A program made the translations under genes and the position numbers. 64,000 nucleotides of DNA, taken from contig CM055102.1 in assembly GCA_029204225.1 (NCBI GenBank), forward strand, positions 62,045,168-62,109,167, written 5' to 3'. Position 1 is the first letter of the stretch. Every line of letters starts with the position of its first letter. Source of the stretch: Diphasiastrum complanatum. Taxonomy: Eukaryota; Streptophyta; Lycopodiopsida; Lycopodiales; Lycopodiaceae. Below are positions 56,641 through 64,000 of the stretch, in pieces. The notes below the pieces were generated by a model. That model was not told where the DNA came from. It saw only the letters and a program-made list of their open reading frames with translations, and made no database searches.

Positions 56641-57804
56641 ATAAATACTCGAGAACTAAAACTTTGAAAGTTTAAGAATTGAGGTGCTTTTAAAAACTAG
56701 GATTTGGACGTAACTAGGGTATTATGCCACTTGATTATTACCCAAGAGCTTGTGCCTTTGATTTTGCCACATTGTATGGCCCTGCTAGCCCTTACCCAAG
56801 TTTCATTGAGCACTTCAGTTTGATCTCCAATCACAATGTGCACCCTTCTACAAGGTAAGCTGTTCTAGGAAGCTTATGGAACCTTTTACTCCCAAATCAA
56901 CAATTTGGTCTTTCTTTTCCTTGATTGTGCTCACTACTCCATGATCTAACATATGTAGAAGAATTGCGGCTCCTTTCAAGATTGATAAGCTTGGAAAAGG
57001 TCTTGATCTTCAATAGGATTTGACCCAAACTAGTTCCCTTTCCTCATTGGTTGACAAGTACTACAACTTTCTTTGGTAACATGAAAAAATCAAAGGCCTA
57101 TTGTCTATGGAGTATTTTGAACCGTATAGAAGACACAAATTATTAAAGATTGACACAAAGTAAGAGACGAGAACGCCAAAAGTACAAGGAATTGCTTAAG
57201 CTCCTCAACACAGCTGTTGGACTCCTATAAAGTGAATGAGCATCATAAGACTAAGGCATGAAGGCTCCTAGGCATCATGGAGGCCAGGTCTTCAAGGTAC
57301 ATGCATGGATAAAGACTAAAGTGAGGTGTGACCACTAGCTTGAGGTTCAAGGCCACTTGGGCCCACTTGCACTTATTTAGCTAAAGTTACAAATAATGTT
57401 TGCTCGAATTGCGGTTCGAACTAGTCTATGGCCCGGTTCGAATCGTGGTTCGGTTTGAACCGTTGTTTGTTAAAAAAATGCTTGTATTCGTCGCCGGGGC
57501 CTGAGGGTCTCCAAAACACGTTTTTGGAAAGGAGAGGAGAGAAGAGAGGAGAAGAGGAGAGGGAGTGAAAGAATTAGAGAGAGGGAGTGAGAGAAGAGGA
57601 GGTAGTGAGAGAAGAGATTAGAGTTGAGGGGAATTTTTTTTCATTCGGTTTAGATTTTGCCATTGAGAGTTGAAACCTGAGAGGAGCTTGATAGAATGAT
57701 CAATCATCATGGGAATCCAGAGGTTGAGCCTGTTCCACTATTCACTAGACACGTCACACAAATTCGGGGCAATTATGGATTTAAACAAGAGGGTGATGGG
57801 ACAT
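56641..57804. other. No recognised gene; GGTTCGAA-rich and GA-rich stretches
   Basis: Around 57405-57465 the words GGTTCGAA, GGTTTGAA and CGGTTCG recur. From 57528 to 57620 there is an imperfect GAGA-rich purine run. No coding motif is visible. Confidence 0.5.
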
Positions 57805-57935
57805 TTTAGATCTCGATTCTCAGTAGAATTTATTCAAGATGGATCTACAATACTATAGGTTTGAATTTTGAAACAAGGATGCCCACTCTCACCTACATTG
57901 TTCAATCTAAAGTTTATATCAATCATTTGGAGTTG
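57805..57935 (+). pseudogene. LINE (non-LTR) reverse transcriptase scrap
   Basis: The plus strand reads FIQDGSTIL, a stop, then KQGCPLSPTLFNLKFISIIW. The QGCPLSPTLFNL block is the hallmark of plant LINE reverse transcriptases (domain 4), which normally precedes the FADD catalytic site by about 40 residues. The remaining RT motifs are not visible. Likely a short 5'-truncated and decayed insertion. Confidence 0.75.
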
Positions 57936-58743
57936 GTGATGTAATATTTTGTCGTGACTCGTGACTCGTCTAGTCCCACTCTAATATACAATATCAACAT
58001 CCAAAGAGGGGTCTTGGCTAGTGCTACAATGAATTATGAAACATTGCCTTGTATAGTGTGCTTATACGGGAGGTAGAGAGGTCTCAGGTTTGGAGGTTGA
58101 TTTTGAGAAGACCAAACTGAATTCTGAATGATGCATCAATGATCATGCTAGCTTTACGTAATACAGACATCTCCAACTTAGCTTGATACTAAGTTATCAC
58201 TAAGTCTTTGTAATGTGAATCGTGATTTTTCCTCAAAAAGATTCAAATTTCAATAAAAAACCCTAAACCCTAAAATTGGTCGGTTCGACGGTTCGAACCT
58301 GGCCTATTTGATTCGAATGTGGTTTGTGCCATTGAATCAGCCGGTTTGAACTGCGTATCTAAACATTGGACAAAAAGGAGTTTTGCCAACCCTATGCTTG
58401 ATGAATCCATAGCAATTAGGCATTTTGAAACATGAGAAAGTAGAGTGAAGAACGCAAAAAGATGTATGGTACCCCAAATTATGTGTTAAATGACAAGCTA
58501 GATGGAATTGGTCAAGTTTCATCAGAATATGCTCCAGTCCTAGAATACTCACTTTTATAATAATCCTAAAAGGAAAACAAGCATGTGTTTTTGCCATAGA
58601 CTAAACTAGTAGTTGTGTTGGGACTATGTATGTATGTGGAATAGTAAAATAAGGAAATGATCGACATTATATGTTAGATCACGTGAATATATGCTCTAGG
58701 GAACAACCTCATTCTGCTCTGGATATGTATCCAGGTCATAGAT
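57936..58743. other. No recognised gene; second GGTTCGAA-rich patch
   Basis: GGTCGGTTCGACGGTTCGAAC and GATTCGAATG-type words near 58278-58345 mirror those at 57405-57465, so the LINE scrap is bracketed by them. The frames present are not recognised. Confidence 0.45.
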
Positions 58744-59103
58744 TTGCCCCTGAATGATCATATGGCTTGTCCCCTTTCTACTACCTTGCAAGGTGTTTTC
58801 TATGAGGGCCCCTTCCAAATGGAGAGGCCCTCTACAGGCCCTTCAGTCTACGATTCGCACCTCTTTGTCCACCTGTTCCACTCTTGTTTCACCTTTGCAT
58901 TGATCCTTTGCATGAGTGGGCCTATCAAGCACTTCTATCCCATGGATGTCCCCCTGACAACTCCAAGGCTCCAAGGTGCCCCAAGGTGGCTACCACCTGG
59001 GCCATGTATGAGTGCATGTGAAATGCCTAAAGGGCATGCAAACCTCTTTCATCCAATACGAATGCATGAATTTGAAGTTGGTGACTTGCCCCCTCCAATT
59101 TGA
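58744..59103 (+). CDS. Unrecognised 119-codon ORF
   Basis: Open from ATG 58744 (MPLNDHMACPLSTTLQGVFY) to 59103, rich in Pro, His and Cys. It has no family motif I recognise, and upstream and downstream sequence gives no splice or element context. It is GC-richer than its surroundings. It could be a chance frame or part of an unknown element. Confidence 0.2.
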   Translation: MPLNDHMACPLSTTLQGVFYEGPFQMERPSTGPSVYDSHLFVHLFHSCFTFALILCMSGPIKHFYPMDVPLTTPRLQGAPRWLPPGPCMSACEMPKGHANLFHPIRMHEFEVGDLPPPI

Positions 59104-59740
59104 AACCATGCTAAGAATGTTGAATGGACATCAATGACAATAAATGGCTTACAAGCATTGCAAAAGAGTCACATGCAAGGAACTTAGAACCTTCTAAGAG
59201 GCTATAAGATTATGCTAAGGTTGTCCGTCCTTATCTAGACTCATGGCCTATCACTTCAAGGATGGGCCCAATTTTTGCATGCCTAGGTCCTCAAGCTCAT
59301 ACCTCCACCATTGGTCAATGGTAGAATAACTATTCATTTCCACCACAGATTGCTATTTTAAGCCCTATCTTCTATTTCGGTATCTAATCACCTAGTCCCA
59401 TCAAGGTCAATCATGCCTTAAATGATTCTTTGGGTTCTTGATCCTTTTGGACTATCGTGGCCTAAAATAGTTATCCTCGTGTCCCAACATGTTATGGTGA
59501 CCCCTTTGGTCACACTTGACGATATGTCAGCTAGCCTCTTGTCATGCCCATAGTAGCAACCAGACTCGTTTCAAAGTTGTCACATTTGAAACCTTTTTTA
59601 CAACTTTTATTTTTGCAAAAACATTGTCCATTTTCATCTATTTGTGACTTATTTATCCCCTATTTGCAATGACATCGCAAGGTTGTGCATGGTCCTATGC
59701 TCCTTATATTGGAATTAAGCATCACTCCAACTCACCAGAA
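59104..59740. other. No recognised gene
   Basis: No motif on either strand. Toward 59740-59795 there is a short cluster of TTCGAGTCGT/ACTCGAATC words related to the minisatellite at 7875-8895. Confidence 0.4.
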
Positions 59741-59879
59741 TTTGAATCTCTAGAGTTCGAGTCGTCAGAACTCGAATCATTCGAATTCGTCTTGAGCACC
59801 AACATACTATGTAAATATGACCTCTCTTTTTGCGAACTCCATTGTATCTTAATTATTTGATTCCTTAGGATAAGAGATA

Positions 59880-60281
59880 TTCAAGAGAGTGAAAGCTATT
59901 CAAGAAATAGAGATAGTAATTCAATCTGTAGCTAGCTAAGTAAGATCACAGCACATAGTGCACCATTACTATGAACCATTCCAGAGCACAGGATTGTGAT
60001 CTGATCGTTGTATTCTCAACAACTTAATTCAGATTCTCCATTTTTCTTATGTGTATTCCACTACGAATGCTTTCCATTCGGAATGTCTAATCTCGAAGGT
60101 AGCATGGCTGTCTTAGACGCCTAACTGTTCGCTCCTTCATGGTTGTCTTTGACCCCTACAAGACATTCCTTTTGTCGATCTAAGTCAGTACTCGAAACTA
60201 TAGTTTGGCAAAGCTCCTATTATAATTTCTATGTTGAAGGTCTGTTTTCTGTTCTGCACTTAAGCTATTAGAGCTCCAACA
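59880..60281 (+). repeat. Copia 5' LTR end region
   Basis: The stretch before the primer site ends CTCCAACA, as expected of an LTR 3' end; three bases (GAG) separate it from the primer site. The left LTR boundary could not be fixed, so the start given is approximate. Confidence 0.45.
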
Positions 60282-60284
60282 GAG

Positions 60285-60297
60285 TGGTATCAGAGCC
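60285..60297 (+). other. tRNA-iMet primer binding site
   Basis: TGGTATCAGAGCC, followed 59 bases later by a gag ATG. Confidence 0.9.
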
Positions 60298-60355
60298 ATC
60301 GTTCCAAATTGCTATTAGTATTCGGAACTGTTTTACTATACTTGGATCATTCATC

Positions 60356-60640
60356 ATGGAAGGAACATTTTCAGAAATCTGCTTGATCAACAAGTTCAAC
60401 GGTGATGACTTTCACATGTGGAAGTTCAAGATGAAGATGATACCCACAGAAAAAAAACTCTGGGGATACATCAACGGTTCGATAGCCAAGCCGGTTGAGC
60501 CTGCCTGACCACCTGGGAAGCTAAGGATGGCAAAGCTCTTGCCATTGTATCTCTAAATCTTAAAGATTCACAAATAGCTCATGTAGCTAATTGTTCTAGC
60601 TCCAAAGAGGCATGGGACATTCAATACTTTATGTTTGGCT
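60356..60640 (+). pseudogene. Copia gag N-terminus, truncated
   Basis: Starts MEGTFSEICLINKFNGDDFH, then WKFKMKMIPTEKKLWGYING. This is the DUF4219/UBN2-type gag of another copia lineage. After a TGA at about 60507 and a frameshift it continues TTWEAKDGKALAIVSLNLKD and SSSKEAWD. It ends near 60635, where unrelated LTR-like sequence begins. Confidence 0.85.
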
Positions 60641-60799
60641 ACGTAATCACTTAGTATCTAGCGAAAGTTAGTTGCTAAAGATTGAACGTGATTTCTATCA
60701 CTACTACTTAGTTCAATTTTTGATTGGCGTAGTCATGCATTGGAAGTAGGAAGTTTCCTCATTCCATTATCTACCTATTTCTGACATGGTATCAGAGCA
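60641..60799 (+). repeat. Second LTR-end/primer-site junction
   Basis: CTATTTCTGACA is followed directly by TGGTATCAGAGCA at 60787-60799. This is an LTR 3' end plus primer site from another element, only 500 bases after the first primer site. The LTR's own 5' part is missing. Confidence 0.65.
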
Positions 60800-60834
60800 T
60801 TGATTCTTCTTCAGGGCCTAATACTATTTCGATA

Positions 60835-61655
60835 TGACTGATCTGGGTGAAGCTAACTTCTGTCTGGGCATTCAAATCCACTGAGACAGAGCGAGACGAT
60901 TGATTTTTATTACTTAACAAAGGTATCTTCACAATGTTCTTGACAGATATAATTTGATGAACCGTAAGTTAGCTCACTCATCGATGGATCCAAGCCCGTG
61001 TTTGTCAGGGACCAATGCCCTCAAACCAAGCAGGAAGAGGAGTAGATGAGGGAGTATCCTTATCGATCGATACTTGGATCTCTCATGTACGCAATGGTCT
61101 GTACAAGACCTGACATCTCTTTTGCAGTAAGCTCACTCAGCCAATTTATGGCTAATCCTGGCATTACCCATTGGAAGGCTCTCATAAGAGTCATGAGGTA
61201 TATTCGAGCTACCATGGACCAGTGCATCTGCCATGATGAAATCAACAACAACAATCTTCATCAGCTCAGTGGATATTCCGATTCAAGCTGGGGAGGAGAT
61301 GTAGACAATCGTAAGTCCACATCTGGATTTACATTCTTCTTAAACGGCGGTCCTATCTCATGGAACAGTCGTAAGCAAACCTCTATCGCTCTTTCATCTA
61401 CAGAAGCAGAATACTTTGCTGCTTCTCAATCTTGGTTGAGAAATTTACTGTCAAACATTAGTTTGAATCAGTACAGCCCAACAATTATATTCTGTAATAT
61501 ATCAGGGGCAAGGTTCTCAACAAGGATGTAAGCTTAATGCACTGTAGAACGCAGGACATGGTTGCAGATATATTTACAAAGGCATTAAGTGTTAATGCAC
61601 ACAAGAAGTTTTGTGCATTGCTTAGTCTGAAGATCAAGGCATTCACGGATCCAGA
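60835..61655 (+). pseudogene. Copia RT C-terminus and RNase H relic
   Basis: Starts abruptly at TDLGEANFCLGIQI, the segment after the YVDD box, continues with stops through RRLIFITQQRYL-like residues, then an open frame from 61046: YRSILGSLMYAMVCTRPDIS, the RNase H GYSDSSWGGD and SSTEAEYFAA motifs, and IFCNISGARF where CDN-QGA is usual, so the third catalytic aspartate is changed. A G-run at about 61660 forms the polypurine tract. Gag, protease, integrase and most of RT are missing. Confidence 0.88.
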
Positions 61656-61666
61656 TTAAGGGGGGG

Positions 61667-62493
61667 TGTTGGATTTATTTCCTCTACTCTCCTAAATCCT
61701 ATGTTAATCTGCCTCCATTCATGCTGCTACATTTTTACTCGTGTCGTTGCACAGTCTGCATAAATACAAGTAAATTTGAACAGGCGAAAAAGCTTACAAA
61801 TGCGACACTGCATCTTTACACACAATTTATGACAGGCGAAAAATGTGACACTGCATTTTTTCACGTAAAATTAGACAGGCAAAAAATGCGACACTTGCCT
61901 TTAAAAGGGCAAAGGTTGCCTTTAGGTAAGGACAAGGCCAAAGGCCAAAGAGTGTCGCAATTTTCACATTTCGCCAGCGTCAACCGCTTTTGTACCTTCT
62001 TCATTTGCACACCTGTAAAATTTATGTATATAGTGAATACCATCTCAGTATTAAACAGTGAACGAAGCATGATTCGTAACATGTGAGACAGACATTGTAG
62101 ATGCTTTCACGCTTTGATTCTTTCTTTAAGACAGATTGTCAGTAATAGGTTCATAACCTTTACAGATTGTGAGCCTTGTGAAGCACGCGCTTACGTCCGC
62201 TACTGTTTTGTGCTCACCTGCATTATTGACTTGTATATTTCATTATACTTAATCTGATTACATCACTGTTTGGTTCTGCGTTCAGATTCGTGTCAATACT
62301 GCAATGCTTTTCTACGTTCTGTCTGGCCATATGATTGATTTGTCTAGTTGTCTGCTCATCGCTTCCGCTACCACCGTGCATTAAAAGCTCTAAAATTATT
62401 ATGTTCTTGTGTTCGCCTACTAAGTCACCAGTAGTGCATGCACCGAGAGAATTGAAGGGACTGATCTATCCTCTCCCCCTCATTTCTCCGACA
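61667..62493 (+). repeat. LTR (3' of copia relic, 5' of following gag)
   Basis: It starts TGTTGGATTTATTTCC after a G-rich polypurine tract and ends CTCCGACA before a primer site. As at 35761-36451, an LTR is flanked by an element end on one side and an element start on the other. It may be one LTR or a fusion of two. Around 61780-61900 it has three copies of an ACAGGCGAAAAATGYGACACTG-type unit. Confidence 0.6.
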
Positions 62494-62506
62494 TGGTATC
62501 AGAGCC
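62494..62506 (+). other. tRNA-iMet primer binding site
   Basis: TGGTATCAGAGCC directly after CTCCGACA. Confidence 0.88.
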
Positions 62507-62514
62507 GGTCATGT

Positions 62515-63460
62515 CTCCGACAAATGTTACCGATGATTCTGAGATGATTGTTGAAGCTTCCTATTGGTTACAGGAGTCAGCACAATGTTGGTGGAGGAAA
62601 GATGAAAAAGATGGCCTTGTATCGCATTCATGGGAGGCATTTCGATAGATGTTTATACAGAATTGGGTGCCTCTTGATGAGAAGAATTGAGCCATGCAAC
62701 AATGGACAGGCCTCAAACAAGGGAATTGGTCGGTACAAGAGTATGCTGATCGATATAGAGAGGCATTGCTGAGAATCCTTAAGTACCTATGTATTTACAT
62801 GTGTTCCATTGAAGGAGAGTTTGTGGCCTTTTGTGCGAAAGGAGCAAACACATATTGTCCGCCATTTAGATGGCAATGGCAATTTATTATGAAGATGGGA
62901 AGAAGTTCCATGAAACAGCTATAGGAACCTCTGGTCATCAAAGCTCAAGAGGGCCAAATGCATTGGGGTAAGCACAAATTCAAGAAGTTTAAAGGCGAAC
63001 GGAAAGGGCAAGGACAAGGGCAAGCTCTAGGTGGCCAAAAGGGTGACGGGGTTGGTGCTCCAAAAGGCAAAGGGTTGTATGCCCAAGGGGCTCGACGCTT
63101 TATGTTGTCGCCACATGACCAAGAGCGGGCAAAAATAGAGAATTTATGTTTTGGATGCTTGGGACAACATCAGTGGAAGGAATGTCCACGTAATCATATG
63201 AGAACCACCTATGAGCAACAACAACAGTCAATGGAAGTAGAGGAGATTCAACAAGAAGCTAATACTAATGGAAAGGTGGACACGGCTTCTCCAACGACAT
63301 TGTCAAGTGCGGTGCAACATGGCGCTCCGTTGATAGTTATACGTGGACAACTTTGTGGTAGAGATATTTAGTTCTATGTGACTGGGGTTGCTCGCATAAT
63401 GTCATTGATTTGGGGACAATTAGTCCTGGATGTAAAAGGGCATGAATTTGACGCTAGACT
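62515..63460 (+). pseudogene. Ty3/gypsy-like gag and protease remnant
   Basis: Broken frames read WLQESAQCWWRKDEKDG, then QQWTGLKQGNWSVQEYADRY, typical of Retrotrans_gag. From 62958 an open frame is Gly/Lys/Gln-rich and carries a zinc knuckle CFGCLGQHQWKEC near 63150. A following frame reads LCDWGCSHNVID near 63372, a degenerate aspartic protease site (DSG/DTG changed to DWG). No RT follows before unrecognised sequence at about 63460. It uses a tRNA-iMet primer site, unlike the gypsy at 44465-46489. Confidence 0.75.
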
Positions 63461-64000
63461 TCTTCACGCTTAGACTTAGACATCCTACAGGGAGCATTAG
63501 AAGGAGATAAGGAACTAGGTATAGGGTCAATATAGTGGTTGACATCTCACAAGGGTGGTAGTGTGGTAGGCTCATCAGAACGTGTTGAAACTTGTATAAA
63601 AGGTCAAAAATCACTTGAGTTAATGCCAAAAGTAGAGCACAATTTGTAAAACTGAAGCATCTTGAACTGCATGAACATTGATTACTGCACAATGAGCCTT
63701 TGGCAAGCTACTCATGAACCAATTACTAGATGCAATCTGTTTATCCTGACAAGAATTGATGCTTGTCAGTGTGTAGGAAACATCATCATGAGTGAATGAA
63801 AGTGATTTATGCTGAAGATTCAGAGTGACAACGCCAAGGGAAGATAATTAATCTTCACCAAGGATCAGATCATAGTTTCCAGCTGACATGAATTGGTCGA
63901 TTTGAATTAGACGGATTTGTTTGGTCCAAACCGATTCGAATTGGGCCTGGCTGGTTTGAATCGAAAACCAGTTCAAACTGGAGAAGAAGACCTTGATCCA
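63461..64000. other. No recognised gene; GGTTTGAA/TTCGAAT words at end
   Basis: From about 63893 to the window end the words GATTTGAATT, GATTCGAATTGG and GGTTTGAATCG recur, similar to patches at 57405 and 58280. The element continues beyond the window. Confidence 0.4.

Overview
This window looks like nuclear DNA of a land plant with a large, transposon-rich genome. The evidence is plant-type Ty1/copia elements primed by initiator tRNA-Met (TGGTATCAGAGC sites), a Tat/Athila-like Ty3/gypsy element with a TGGCGCCGTTGTCGGGGA primer site, two kinds of Helitron relic, plant-style introns, and one plant-type saccharopine-dehydrogenase-like exon. I cannot name the species. The low gene density would suit a gymnosperm or a similarly bloated genome, but that is inference.

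Layout, left to right. 1-1075: copia reverse-transcriptase fragment (-). 1850-4108: broken copia gag-protease-integrase (+), cut by the next element. 4109-7640: first copy of a non-autonomous copia-derived family here called NA-copia (+), with a TC microsatellite in its LTR. 7809-8895: GT/TA microsatellite and a 17-bp minisatellite. 10482-10608: isolated 127-bp NA-copia gag fragment. 10609-12149: low-copy-looking DNA with possible exon fragments. 12150-15685: copia with 5' LTR, truncated after integrase. 16372-17345: small relics. 18078-23764: a complete, open-frame copia with 5-bp target duplication. 23780-24010: glycosyltransferase scrap. 24449-26460: a minus-strand gene or pseudogene joining a histone-H3-like fold to a Ulp1/C48-like protease. 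26600-28409: two copia RNase H ends. 28979-32040: Rep part of an EN-type Helitron (Helentron-like). 33747-35630: second Ulp1-like gene. 35748-40716: copia with abnormal LTR/primer-site arrangement. 40717-42450: internally deleted Helentron keeping Pif1 and endonuclease parts. 42440-43745: GAAGGCTTCGCG-rich satellite. 43927-46489: unrecognised exons, gypsy gag, PBS and LTR. 46490-49200: canonical plant Helitron Rep. 49801-50457: first exon of the saccharopine-dehydrogenase-like gene. 51447-56640: gag scrap and second NA-copia copy (-). 57805-57935: LINE fragment. 60285-63460: mosaic of copia and gypsy pieces.

The only obvious host gene with undamaged coding sequence is exon 1 at 49801. Almost everything else is mobile DNA of different ages: the 18078-23764 copia is young (identical LTR sequence where both copies are present, perfect target duplication, uninterrupted polyprotein), while others are nested, recombined or eroded. 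The most unusual items are the histone-H3-like/Ulp1-like gene with a related Ulp1-like gene 9 kb away, the NA-copia family whose two copies share a non-standard long reading frame, and the Helentron-type relics.
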